Assembly: GCA_910587825.1 (NCBI GenBank)
Contig: CAJUNJ010000003.1
Span: 76,838 to 116,850, forward strand
DNA: 40,013 nt
Reading direction: 5' to 3'
DNA from: an uncultured Christensenellaceae bacterium
GTDB taxonomy: Bacteria > Bacillota > Clostridia > Christensenellales > Borkfalkiaceae
Under the pieces are notes generated by a model. That model saw nothing but the letters and a program-made list of their open reading frames with translations. It was not told the origin of the DNA and made no database searches. Made by a program: the position numbers and the translations under genes. Of the stretch, positions 11,801 through 19,900 are shown in pieces (position 1 is the stretch's first letter; each line of letters starts with the position of its first letter).

Positions 11801-14800
11801 CGGCAAAGCGGTTGAATATTCCGTAACTCTCAACGATTTACATCCTTACCTTCTCGACTTCATTTCCTATTCTACCACGAAGGACGGGGTAAGCGTAAAC
11901 AACAGGGTTTCAGACGCGGGTACATACGTTACCACGGCAACCATCAGCGATTTGCCCGAAACTTCCAACTATACCCTCGGCGAATGGCCGTCGCACGTGG
12001 ATAAATCGTACGAATGGCAGATAGCGCAGAAAGAAATTCCCGTACCCGAAGCCGTATTCCCCGGCACGACCGGCTACTGGAAAGTATTCGACGGACTTCC
12101 CCACGACCTGCTTGCGGCAATAACCAAGGACATAGACTGGGAAGAATATTACTCCATTTCAATAAGATACGCAGTAACGGGTTCAACTTCAAGCAACGCG
12201 TTCGAAGGGTATCAGGGCTATAAATATTCGGCGTTCGACGCAGGTACGTATACCTATACGTTTACCATTAACAGCGCATTGAACAGGACGAATACCAACG
12301 TAGTATGGCAGTATACCGACGAAAGCGTTACTCCTCCCGTAACGGCAACGACTACTTCCGACAGGACTTACAATCTGGTTATAGACAGGGCGGCAATGCA
12401 CGTCGTCCGCTGGAACGAAGACCTTGAAAAATCTACGGTTGAGCTTACGGGCGATTACGTATCCGACAAGTTTATAGATTACAGGTTCTACGAAGGTACC
12501 GACAACACGGGCAACATAGTGGGACTTGACAGAGTAGTTGCTTCCGAAGGAAAGGAATTCTTCACAATCGAACCGTTTGTAAAAGCCGAATACGGCAACA
12601 ACATAATGCTTACGTTCGAACCGAGCGTTCCTACCCTTGAATACTATACGTTTGAAACTCCCGAACTCAGCACGAAATTGGAAGACCAGCAGATAGTACC
12701 CAAAAACATATTCGTTGCGGGGTACAGGACCGACGGCGTTTACCACGAGTTTACAAGGGACGAGTGGAAGGAAATGCTTAAAGACGTCGTTGCCGTAACG
12801 GACAGCACGACGGAGGAAGAGTGGGACGCGCTGCTTACGCCCGAAAACAAGGCGAAAGCCAAAGTTTATATGACGTACAGCGGCAAGCCCGTAACATTCG
12901 TGCTTAACCTCTGGGATTCTTACTACGTCAACCATCTCGACGTATGGGGCGGCAACCTGACCCAAAGCGAAGCGGGCGCATATTCGGTAACGCTTATTTT
13001 CAAGAAAGATTCGGCTAATCCGAGATGCTGGTCGGCAACCGACAACGGCGACGGAACGTACACTTACGACCGTTCGCCCCTCACGCTCAACTTCCAGCTC
13101 AGGTATTTAATGCTTACCCTTCCCGAACTTACAGACGTAACGTACACGGGCGCAGAGACGGACATTATCCAAAACTCGCTCGGCGACGAGGCGTACGATC
13201 AGCTTCTTACAGAGTACGGCGACTACGTGACGATTACGGGCAACACCGCAACCGTTGCGGGAAGTTACAGGGTATACCTTACCATTAAGGACGAATATCT
13301 CAACACGATAAGATGGGACAACGGAACAGACTTCGGTCAGCCCGGAACCTATATAATCAACTGGAATATTCTTCCCATATACATCGAAAGACCCAATACA
13401 AACGCCTCGACAGTGGTGTATGACGGCCAAGAGCACAGCGTGTTCGAAAAATTGGTCGGCTACAACCCCGACGGCGCAATGAGCGAAGGCTTGCAGGGAC
13501 TTATGCAGAACGCGCGCATTTCTTCCGAAGGAAGCAGGGGAATAAACGCGGGTACGTACTCGGCTACATTCTCGCTTCCCGACGCAAACTACGCCTGGAT
13601 AGACGGCGTAACCGGAAATGTGGACAGCTCGGTTGCAAGCATAAGCGTCAAATGGGAAATTACTAAAAAACCGCTTGATTTGAGCGGCGTATATTGGGGC
13701 TACCGCGACGTTAACGGCGAATACCAGCGTTACGACGAAGCAAACGGAATTTATTATACCTATTCCAACGGCGAACCTTTCGTTTATTCGCTTCAACTTT
13801 GCGGAATACCGGAAGAACTCGAAGATTTCATTTCCTACATTATCGGCGAGGACAGCGGTAACAGCAAGTCCGAAATCGGAACTTATAAGATGCTTGTGTT
13901 CTTCTTCACGAGAGAAGTCGACAGGGACAATTACAACCTCGGCAGTCTGCCGCTTGACTTCCAGCAACAGTATTCCGGTACGGACAGCGACCTTGAATTG
14001 GAATGGAAAATAGTTCCCCGTCAGTACGTTTTAAACGGTGACAAGGAAGTATACTACACCGGCGAGGTAAGGGATATTTTGGAAATTCTCGGCATCGGGG
14101 AAGGCTGGGAAAACTATCTCGACGTTACCGTAGAATACAAGGCGTACGGCTCTAACGAATTTATCGAATATATGGAAGTTGCGGAGATTGACGAACTTCT
14201 CGGTTACTCCATATACAACGTATACTACGTCGGCGAATACCGTATAAACCTGTTCATCAAGCAGGGCATAAACACTGCGGATTTAAACAAGGTAATATTC
14301 CTTGTAGGCGGAAACGCGCTTACGCTTGACCAACAGATATTGCTTACGGTCAATCCGTTCACTGTTGAAGTGGAAAGCTGGAACGACAACTACCAGTACT
14401 CTACGGTGGAAGCGCAGATGCCCGAAGATTTGCCCGACGAAACAAGGGCTATGTTCGAATATGTGATACAGGACTACGAATCGGGCGAGATAGTTACGGC
14501 GGAGCAGGTTGAAGAACGCGGAAGCGGTTATTCGTATACCATTACATACAGGGTCAAACCCGAATACGAATACGCGGCAAAGACGGGTATCATCATAGAT
14601 TTCGATACCAACGGCGTAAGCAACCCGTATCTCTTCGGTATTTACAATTTCGTATACGATAAGGTTGTATGGATACCCATACCCGTACTTGACGTAACTT
14701 CGCAGGTGTTCACCAATGGCGAGCTTGACTTCAATATACAGGGCTGGGCGGAAGATTACGTAATTTCCGACGCGTTTAAAGCGATGTATCCCAACTACGA

Positions 14801-16649
14801 ATACGACCGCGACACGTTTATTTACGCAATAGGCAACAATGCCGATATGCTTGATTTGTCAAGCGGAACAATTAAAGCTGTCACCGTTGACGGCGAAGGC
14901 AACGCAAAAGCCGTAAAGGCGGGCGAATACAACCTTACGTTAAGGTTTGCCCCGGGCATAAATCTTTCATGGTACGACGCAACGCGTTACAGCGTAAATT
15001 CTTCCGGCAATCTCGTAGAACGGGCGACAAACACGGTAATTACAAATACGACAAGTCTTGTAAACCGCTATGCGCAGACAGTTACGTTTACGGTTGAAAA
15101 GGCAAGCGTAGAACAGATTGACGTTGAAAGATTCCAGGCAATGATGCCCACTTTGGAATACAACGGCACAACTTATAACCTTAAAGAGCTTGCGCAATGT
15201 TCGCCTATGTTTGCCGAACTTGAAAGGCTTTACGGCAATCTAATAACTTTCGAAGGTTACGAACACGGCGAATCGGGCGCGCACGACTTCATTATTTCGC
15301 TTGCAGATCCCGAAAGCAGCTTCTGGAACCTTGAAGAGACGGTTTATGAAAACGTGCGTGAAGAGGGATATGAATTCCGCTGGATGCTTGTCAACGGCGC
15401 GTGGAGAATACGTTACGTACACGAAAACGAAGACGGTTCGCTTACCGAATTCAACGGCGGAAATTATACCACCGAAAAGGTAGAATATCTGTACGTCAAC
15501 GTTATCGACGGTTATGAATTAGTGACCGAAGGCGACGATTCGCAGCTAAACGAAGACGGAACGCCCAAAACCGAAAACGTTTACGAAGTAGGCGAAGACG
15601 GCGTTGCGGTAAGGTATAACCTGTTGCAGGACGGCACTTACGAACGCGACCCCGAAGGTCAGTATATCGCAAGATATAAGCACGATGCGGACGGTAATAT
15701 TGTTACCGCGCCCGCGATTGACGAACATTTCAATCTCGTCATTGACAACGAAAACAGCTTTGCTACTATTTCATACGTCAAGCAGTCGACCGACCCGTAT
15801 AAGTTGACCTGGCATATTTCGGCTTCGACGCGCACCGCGCCTTACGTCGATTTATCCAAACAGCTTGTATATAACGGAAGCGAGCAGTCCGTAACCGATA
15901 TGCTTGCCAACTTCGACCCGCTTATTATGGAAGTGGTTGAAGGCGGAACGGCAACGGACGCGGGTGAATATACGGCTAAGATTGTGCTTAAAGGCGATAA
16001 TTATACCTGGGCGGATACCGACCTTGATTACGTGCTTGTAACCTGGCATATAGAAAAGGCAAACGTAGACCTTACGGGCGTAACGTGGGATTATGACGAA
16101 AACAGTAAGTTCGTCTTCTCCATAGACGAAAACGGCGACCCCGTCGTCCACAGCGTATCCCTTCTCAACCTGCCGGATTCGGTTAAGTCAAGCATAAAGT
16201 ATATAACCAACGGCGTTGAAGGCGCGCACGCGGGTACTAACGCGGGCAGATACCTGACATCGTTTGAAATAACCAATCTCGACGCAAACTTCGGCGAAGT
16301 AATAATTCCCGACGGCTTACAGACGACCATAAGCTGGAATATCGAAAAGCTTGCGCTTAAAATTCCCGCAACGGTCGGCGAGTGGAGGGTGTTCGACGAC
16401 GAGCCGCACGACCTTCTGGAACTTATAACCCTGCCCGAAAACTGGGAGAGGTATATCGATATTACCATTACCTATTCTGACGGCAGTTCGCCTTTCACGG
16501 ATTACGGCGGATACGAAGGCGATCCTTACAAGGCTTACGGTTCCGGTCTTTACAGGTTCTATATCAGCCTTAAAGCGGGCGTCAATACCTCTGCGTCCAA
16601 CCCCAATGTTGTATGGATAAAGCAGACGGCGGACATACCCGTAATTTAA
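2865..16649 (+). CDS. Giant secreted Ig-like/MBG-like repeat protein without a C-terminal anchor
   Basis: This encodes 4594 residues. The N-terminus MQITGTKK plus a hydrophobic stretch (about residues 9-33) is a signal peptide, probably cut near Ala36-Ala39. An acidic part with a predicted helix (about 50-200) ends in EDEDWYVAPDE (196-206). A distinct head follows (about 207-367), then about 36 beta-rich units. Their recurring pattern is a Pro-containing strand, K-x-V-x-Y-N/D-G, then GTYxVxxxL, W-x-DG, and a closing F-x-I strand. This resembles MBG and other bacterial Ig-like surface domains. Later units alternate types starting LSGVxWDY and GxWxxFDxxxHDLL. One domain near residues 4161-4306 carries an insertion. 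There is no LPXTG motif and no final membrane helix, and the protein stops after a unit that in the paralogue leads into a proline linker. It may be released, or held by its paralogue or the wall. Extracellular adhesion or matrix function is inferred. Confidence 0.85.
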   Translation: MQITGTKKLIIILLSTVCAFAAGLGVLFGGGVGAEALSADGGTVSSVTDEKVDGYSATDKLYAEIENAGNADGISDTQNQQSDERETEDTAESEYDERYDEGVILEIAERLNVDVKLINMYLRAKEIDARDILAQLEEDKDTVENTPEYEVQVVAPGEEAEEPEYEPLNGDIILEEIDEFKNEYEAGAISLDEEAEDEDWYVAPDEISSYYSWTYFRWNDARNIGVYLSKAASATEVHGSGAVRSFVSGAAYTRFTIKLAPGEQFTATLVGNSAYGTNWTRAYITYTANSHWARTLCYQDAIDNGGKKSIFTIDGDAPTGTRFAVRKNFTANYASWPESYYMFYSPDGGQNNSCKYWCLYFDVERSDPPKPTIVNESGVTGNRKDVVFDGNQATISMRPDFGASLMRYELDDDTELMARSQHGNEGTGGATITFGSKVAGEHRIRLLPPESTNKWSDGSSTPVDFVLNVQLRTTSQPVLQREAGVATNGKSKTVHDNGDYQTITFLGVDKNFVNWTSNGLVLQSWGDDGTLVLKQREQGTYTINLFLTNPAGCSWVGGSTDTLQFSFIIAEMYIDKPVMADSPGSTTKTVDYTGEAQSLTVSPAIMNQLVIVTAGVSTNATDADGDGVNDSVEFSMTDSATVTIIISPEKGYVWRDGTKTQIVFTFTINAVSVSAPRLALEEGVSGNRKTITFNPASGWYGTLKIINIPKEVIAITTALTTDSWEDGELVLKASNALVYQVTFALTSINYQWAPGTVVPTFYLQINRYALQLPHIIYDNDENKIEGDTKTVHFSDPAEDKFFKLYTGGFTRNNQILLDYLVDIDGRSLTEVWGTDEPMLTLRGEHAANYIINITPTSNYCWNDGDPDSLQATRMVSFKFVINAIQKDIVPMYSNINGAWVPAPTRESFADYDGYAKKFRIGAEDRDTQKFSNKDMNYFIVDQSFNIVTSSELVCTLGPNGDPNYLGLLEFEAVNAGTYIVMVQLRDTDYAWRDGSGVNVYYTFTIRAKPVDAPVILPEECGGYELNVQRDYIYGIYDGNFFTLGINVKSADYIMVVLDPNNEDNDPDMPGGKGIWQYSRSQDDSNSDYDRLVLRALNQGTHLCRLMIDPENPNFRWADDVPFYEFKIIIDFAIVSGVTFYYENDGEIREIGESGSMYTDATFITDDVQNIIVRRSDESTFTNTPFESQFTYKITATNGYVEDKDGLIVPVDGNSVYGKSQLSLGFYHADTYTVQVYLTKNYRWEAKNMSQTAPYWCMFQIRPKQLALPEISPEVDMIEEDGDLINGHSRTKTVTYNRTQRKLALDLGDDYKAFEVSNTSEWIKHDPDNDNPHLMIYQARDAGEHKVYITLSNNNNYQWSMGPGVSVEYTLNIQPRAVDLPLAYLIDSQTVKDWGETVNSITQDIAETTDGAVLLTENSLPQPMYTKNPYRVYLYGEAVINSDVDISIVPQNASNAGITEKGDVTIQAQRQGAWVSAINANTYAVTIKFNLNPAGTPNCTWADTGFSTARELKYEILKMVVDVPVIEGYEDQELENDSHYAYFTYDNASHSINVLNCLSGEYMQYDWDRTRTDAEYVPDSGSAAFRTVSVANVGIDYILTVLLDEPNQRWNIDGEADNTSPKKYHIVMQKAGVEKPVILQDDPDAEYDDVSKTVLYDGSNRIDELTIQGLTSEWMTYKLASSLTMQSVYNDSTLIVSTDSQADKYSVVISLRDPTNMKWMGTEDDSDDLDLSLIVKPSPVFKPVVDSDNCTGNYEGIDDPFPDDYTMVVTYNGDFQYIAIENYLYHDVNNLMRSTTISSSKFASSDFDEDKALLIFGAKNVGEYTVQITLSQNAEWEDGTGNVPVNITLRIEKVKYDTPVIYDNGNADEVVTQFGKTITYVLKTEQVIEIVNYNADIMSLWATSSSVTGKELVNKGIDETTGYYVFGATDAGTYSVTFRLKDFTNERWDYADNETITFTFVINKLSIATPSFESAYNLSQDSITANAFTATYDSRNRTAIVNNVLGVDYMTFEPAENYNSSGTTRFVYDSVALASSYNAAEGRNSTVEELLGYTDKHVFDNSAITLADEIDKQNFITMKATRTGAYTVNFDLTDPANVQWDDGSVTQKPLTLNIRKMQCAAPSVDGSNTANYTGKYIEFKVKDAFNGRETQDDFDNNIISTFEYEIHTIGAAVSPVQGAQMELVSWFGGNMVLRALEVGTYSVTIRIRDTDTTEWTNTTATTRTLTFTIEKSAVTPVITYTSADSSFVAGSNRWTISTPVIANIAFNNVCVREDGRLDLGFAVEANFVKRTAPDIKYTPTVATPPSDLAVPPADMAAGVPVVSTVNPKWSLVKNADGSYSLIFAYSILYGTDNITKGTFSMNIDQNGDSGNYTIKQARSEFNIIADRAPFDESTLIWQYRIDNDPDGKVNTLTLADFGLTDWKQNSNRDNPLELDYLTDGGAYIFNIFMNDDGMAGHDGAGYERFDAALLSWEVKWDGVYGGRQSAMYAGTYSVSIRISAKDADYYSFDDTTYTLWFKIKPVLYDLSGLSWDYSGTPFTFDNTAKSVKLIGSLPSGLTVSTYLVTDHDLNTQTYAGHYKTALTFTTSNANYQLPVMGDDTTYICPDGFPWEIEWDIEKADLEVRWRKTQSSDGSSLAYVPMLAEHGEKVNYIFYRWAGIEGWVETDNFAHNEETQFKVVVELKSNPVNPATDYANNYVLKFVEEDDPDLLETVFTLGGDVNYIAINVDVNSEKSTDADGNIVYEGGRLASGNDPENIINKFGYTGKPFEAVMSIFSEPSGEITLDNIILTYYSSVNYNKPLAGAPVNAGKYKVKLTLINIPENGIEYALSDREFYFAIELGTFDSEKIYWQYSHTDDKGNITRAKYDFDSSKWVQSYYWNEADQKEVTDNYGSEVTFTYDGLGHTVELVSEDDRLVIRTKNKANINAGSYTSTATFSYDGTKWNAPEIANVMDWVIEKAEISLAAISWNYTGDFVYKLSGGKAVEYSVTLNDLHPYLLDFISYSTTKDGVSVNNRVSDAGTYVTTATISDLPETSNYTLGEWPSHVDKSYEWQIAQKEIPVPEAVFPGTTGYWKVFDGLPHDLLAAITKDIDWEEYYSISIRYAVTGSTSSNAFEGYQGYKYSAFDAGTYTYTFTINSALNRTNTNVVWQYTDESVTPPVTATTTSDRTYNLVIDRAAMHVVRWNEDLEKSTVELTGDYVSDKFIDYRFYEGTDNTGNIVGLDRVVASEGKEFFTIEPFVKAEYGNNIMLTFEPSVPTLEYYTFETPELSTKLEDQQIVPKNIFVAGYRTDGVYHEFTRDEWKEMLKDVVAVTDSTTEEEWDALLTPENKAKAKVYMTYSGKPVTFVLNLWDSYYVNHLDVWGGNLTQSEAGAYSVTLIFKKDSANPRCWSATDNGDGTYTYDRSPLTLNFQLRYLMLTLPELTDVTYTGAETDIIQNSLGDEAYDQLLTEYGDYVTITGNTATVAGSYRVYLTIKDEYLNTIRWDNGTDFGQPGTYIINWNILPIYIERPNTNASTVVYDGQEHSVFEKLVGYNPDGAMSEGLQGLMQNARISSEGSRGINAGTYSATFSLPDANYAWIDGVTGNVDSSVASISVKWEITKKPLDLSGVYWGYRDVNGEYQRYDEANGIYYTYSNGEPFVYSLQLCGIPEELEDFISYIIGEDSGNSKSEIGTYKMLVFFFTREVDRDNYNLGSLPLDFQQQYSGTDSDLELEWKIVPRQYVLNGDKEVYYTGEVRDILEILGIGEGWENYLDVTVEYKAYGSNEFIEYMEVAEIDELLGYSIYNVYYVGEYRINLFIKQGINTADLNKVIFLVGGNALTLDQQILLTVNPFTVEVESWNDNYQYSTVEAQMPEDLPDETRAMFEYVIQDYESGEIVTAEQVEERGSGYSYTITYRVKPEYEYAAKTGIIIDFDTNGVSNPYLFGIYNFVYDKVVWIPIPVLDVTSQVFTNGELDFNIQGWAEDYVISDAFKAMYPNYEYDRDTFIYAIGNNADMLDLSSGTIKAVTVDGEGNAKAVKAGEYNLTLRFAPGINLSWYDATRYSVNSSGNLVERATNTVITNTTSLVNRYAQTVTFTVEKASVEQIDVERFQAMMPTLEYNGTTYNLKELAQCSPMFAELERLYGNLITFEGYEHGESGAHDFIISLADPESSFWNLEETVYENVREEGYEFRWMLVNGAWRIRYVHENEDGSLTEFNGGNYTTEKVEYLYVNVIDGYELVTEGDDSQLNEDGTPKTENVYEVGEDGVAVRYNLLQDGTYERDPEGQYIARYKHDADGNIVTAPAIDEHFNLVIDNENSFATISYVKQSTDPYKLTWHISASTRTAPYVDLSKQLVYNGSEQSVTDMLANFDPLIMEVVEGGTATDAGEYTAKIVLKGDNYTWADTDLDYVLVTWHIEKANVDLTGVTWDYDENSKFVFSIDENGDPVVHSVSLLNLPDSVKSSIKYITNGVEGAHAGTNAGRYLTSFEITNLDANFGEVIIPDGLQTTISWNIEKLALKIPATVGEWRVFDDEPHDLLELITLPENWERYIDITITYSDGSSPFTDYGGYEGDPYKAYGSGLYRFYISLKAGVNTSASNPNVVWIKQTADIPVI
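3483..3965 (+). other. Variable head region of the first giant protein
   Basis: This part of the coding sequence (about residues 207-367) follows EDEDWYVAPDE and precedes the first regular Ig-like unit. It is aromatic-rich and AT-richer than the repeat body: hand counts of 60-base rows give 24/60 G+C at 3781 and 23/60 at 3841, against about 29-33 in sampled rows of the repeat bodies of the pair. It contains APGEQFTATL and IDGDAPTGT, with weak counterparts (NEGESYTFGL, ISADAPSGV) in the paralogue's head. This suggests the same fold but strong divergence. A ligand-binding role is a guess. Confidence 0.5.
15345..15780 (+). other. Beta-hairpin-like insertion inside an Ig-like domain, short version
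   Basis: About 146 residues (4161-4306) interrupt an Ig-like unit just before its last strand (KLTWHIS). The insertion is rich in Tyr, Asp and Gly, with motifs such as VxYxLLQDGTYxxDPEGQYIARYxHDADGN. The paralogue has an insertion at the same place of about twice the length. Confidence 0.55.
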
Positions 16650-16665
16650 GTAAATACTCATAAGC

Positions 16666-16704
16666 AAAAAGGGCTTTCCGTGTTAAACGGTAAGCCCTTT
16701 TTTT
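16666..16704 (+). terminator. Strong intrinsic terminator after the first giant gene
   Basis: AAAAAGGGCTT and AAGCCCTTTTT pair around an inner CCGT/ACGG stem (16678-16681 with 16687-16690), followed by an uninterrupted T-run to 16704. It begins 17 bases after the stop codon, which supports separate transcription units for the two giant genes. The next roughly 100 bases (16705-16807) are AT-rich and I see nothing specific in them. Confidence 0.92.
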
Positions 16705-16807
16705 GCCAATTTAAGGATATTTTTGCGTTTTTTGCTTAATTTACGCCTGTTTTTGCCCGTTTTCGTAACCCAAAAGACCATATTAAGCGTTAAATAATAA
16801 TATATTG

Positions 16808-16836
16808 TTGACAGAATAATCTTATAGTGTTATAAT
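16808..16836 (+). promoter_or_regulatory. Consensus sigma-A promoter of the second giant gene
   Basis: TTGACA at 16808-16813, a 17-base spacer, and TATAAT at 16831-16836, a perfect match to consensus. The predicted RNA start near 16843 coincides with the start of the conserved leader, as in the first giant gene. Confidence 0.93.
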
Positions 16837-16841
16837 TATAA

Positions 16842-16910
16842 ACGGTAGAATGGATATTGGGGTTTTATGCCCTTAACGTTCTATGAAAACTTACGAAAGT
16901 GTGGTGCAGT
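16842..16910 (+). promoter_or_regulatory. Conserved 69-base leader with 5' hairpin, copy 2
   Basis: It aligns with 2796-2864 without gaps (constant offset of 14046 bases). The 22-base opening block differs by one base. GTAGAA (16845-16850) can pair with TTCTAT (16879-16884), including one G-U pair, and the single changed base is matched by a compensating change (A-T in copy 1, G-C here). GGGG (16859-16862) can pair with CCCT (16870-16873). The ACGAAAGxGxGGTxCxGTATG block is shared around the start codon. The ribosome-binding site is weak (GGTG at 16903-16906). The outer stem is shorter than in copy 1. Confidence 0.5.
16850..16876 (+). CDS. Possible leader peptide (8 codons, begins MDIGV)
   Basis: The frame MDIGVLCP followed by TAA is equivalent in position to the small frame in the first giant gene's leader. 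The two share only MDIGV and then diverge in sequence and length. No ribosome-binding site can fit upstream of it on the predicted RNA. Low confidence. Confidence 0.22.
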   Translation: MDIGVLCP

Positions 16911-19900
16911 ATGAAAATTACAGGTACTAAAAAATTAATAATATTATTACTTTCATTAGTCTGCGCGGTTGCGGTGGGTTTAGGCTGGGGTATGTTCTCC
17001 GGCCAGGACGCGCTTGCGGCAACCGCTTCTTCGGACACAGATGAAAATACTAAATCCGCCGAAGATACGCAACCCAACGTTGAAGACATAAGCGAAGATT
17101 ATTATGACGAAGCCATTTTAAGGGAAGTTGCCGCTATGACCGAAATCGATTACGATTTGGTCAATTTCTACGCACACTCTCACGAGGCAAATGCGGGACT
17201 TATGTTAGCCGATACAAAAAAAGACGTTGAAGGCGTCAAGCAGGAGCTGGCTACTTTCCTTAAAGATTACTCTACAGGCGATTTGGTAAATGAAAATTCC
17301 GAAATAGAAGACGAAGACTGGTACGTAGCTCCCGACGAGGTAAGTAAGTACGCTACAATTTATCGTCTTGGACTTGCCGATATGTGGACTTCATATTTTA
17401 CAAGCAAATCGTTTATTACTCAGGAAAGTCAATATTGGGGATTAAATGGCTTTACTATGGGTAATTATGTTCGTTGGCCAGGCAATTTTCATGGTGGCTT
17501 TGGAGAGGCGGATAGATTTTTATACACTTGGGCTTGGGTTAACGAGGGAGAATCATATACTTTTGGATTACATTCCACTTATTGGTACGGCGGATATAAA
17601 GTCGGCGCGATGGAAGCAAAGCCGTTTTTCAGAAATTATTTAAGCGGTTATTGGTTCGATGCTACAACAGGAGAAGCGAGTGCTGCTGACACAAGCCGTA
17701 ATCCCGACGGAAGCAGAAAAACTATAACTGATTATGAAAGAGAATACGATACAAGCATTTTGCCGAGCAATTCTCACATAAAAACCGTAAGCGGTGGCGC
17801 CGGTGGCGGAGATATTAAAGCTACTATAAGCGCAGACGCACCGAGCGGCGTATATTATATGCAGATGACAAGTCCTTATAATAACGGAAATTATAGATTT
17901 GTTTATTGGAATACGGCAAGTATTGGAGCATGGAATAGTAACGGATGGTCATATCCCGGACTTTCAACCGGTGCATTACATTACGGTACGAGCTGGTCTT
18001 ACCATGCAAGATACGTCGTAATACTTCACCGCGGCGGCATAACCGCGCCGACGGCGGAATTCGAAACGGGCGTAAGCAACGACCTAATGTCGAAAACCAC
18101 TACATACAACGGCGACTATCAAACCTTTACTTTGAACAACGACTGGGGTCCCGGTCTTATAAGCGTATCGGTAAACAGTTCAGACGTGTCCGTATATTCG
18201 CGTCCCGCTTTGGGCGCCGGCGTTCACGGCAAGTTGGTCGTACGCGCTAAAAACATAGGAAATTACGTAATAACGTTGACTCCGTTCAATCACTGGCAAA
18301 ATTCGGACGGAACAACGTCTACTGCATCAATAGAGTATAAATTCAATATAGAAAAGCGAATAATGGAAAGCACGTATATCGTGCAGGAGGAAGGCGTCGA
18401 CCAAGCCGCCAAGAAGAAATTCCTGTACGAGACGGGCAGGGATATGTACATAAGCTTGTACCCCGTGCCACGACAATGGCTAAGCTACACGGTATCGGGT
18501 CTGTCAGAATACGTCTGGTCCGACAACGGCGTTTTAACACTGTCGGGACGTGCGCAGGGAGTTTATGAAATTACCGTATCTCTTAAAGACCCTGCCAATA
18601 TGGCGTGGAACGATCCGCTTGACCCCGACAATAACGAGCCTTTGGTCTTTACTTTCGAAATAGGTCCTATGAAAGTAACCGTCCCCGACATTATTCAGGA
18701 AGCGGGCGTCGACGGCGGTAATCTGAAAAAGGAAGTCACCTATAACGGTTCGTTGCAGACGATGAGCTTTATGCCCGTCAACACGTCGTATCTGAACGTG
18801 GACTGCGGCGGACTGCCATATACGCTGAAAGACAACGTGCTTATGGTAACGGCGCAGGACGCGGGCACATATGTGATTACAATTTCGGCAAAATCTTCGT
18901 TTATCTGGGAAACGGAATCTCCCGACGCAATGGTGTATACCCTTATAATTAACGAAGCCGAAATAGACGCCCCGCGGTTTGTAGACGAAGATGCGGTAGG
19001 AAACACCAAGAAGGTCAAATACGGCGGCGAAAAGCTTGCCAACGGCGAAGACTGGGTTGCCACTATGACCTTCGAAGACTGTAACGAAGCGTGTATGGAC
19101 TGGTCTTCCAACACGCTCAGCCAGCAGGGATGGGGCGATACAAAGCTTGTGCTTGCGGGCAGAAATGCCGGTACTTACAACGTAACATTTACGCCCAAAA
19201 AGAATTATAAGTGGAAAAAGGACACACCGGAGCAGCAGTATACGCTGATTATCGAACAGCTTTGCATTGCAGAGCCTCAGCTTGTCAACGACGGGCCAAA
19301 GACCCACCCCGACGGCGTGGTGGAGACGGGATACGAATATTCGTCAACCAGAAAGGCGATTGCTTTCGACGGACTTGACCACTATCATTCCATAACGTTG
19401 CACTTCCCGACTTCGGACGAAGCAAGTCACATTACCTACGATAAGTCGGGTTCGGTAGATATAATTTACAATACCCTTCTGCAACGCAGTTGGAGCGACG
19501 ACGTAACCGACTTCTCGCTTACGTACAACGCCGCGGGTACTTACGACATCAGGGTTGTGCCTACGCCAAATTATTGCTGGACTGACGGCACGTCGATAGA
19601 GAAAGAGTTTACTTTCGTAATAAAAGCCACGGGCACGCCGTCGCTCGGCTTCTATCAGGAAGCTCATCTTACGGATACGGCGAGAGAGTGGCGAAAGGTA
19701 GACAACTATGACTACCACGAAAGCGAGCTTGCCGGCAGTTACTTCTGCGAAGCAGATTTCAACGGAATGGCGCACAGGGTGCGTATCGGCGGACTTAACT
19801 CCGAAGGCGAGATAGACTACAACGTATCATATATCAATCCCCGCTATCATTTCTTTGACATCGTAGACCAATACGACGTAACAATAACCAACGAATTAAT

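Noticed and set aside
16899..16910. GTG at 16899 as the start of the second giant gene
   Set aside because: The ATG at 16911 aligns base for base with the start of the paralogue and begins the same signal sequence; the GTG lies in the shared leader block.
16953..16970. Possible lipoprotein box around Cys18 in both giant proteins (LVCA, TVCA)
   Set aside because: The residue before the cysteine is valine, not Gly, Ala or Ser, and the hydrophobic region continues past it; a normal signal-peptidase site (ALA-A) lies further on.
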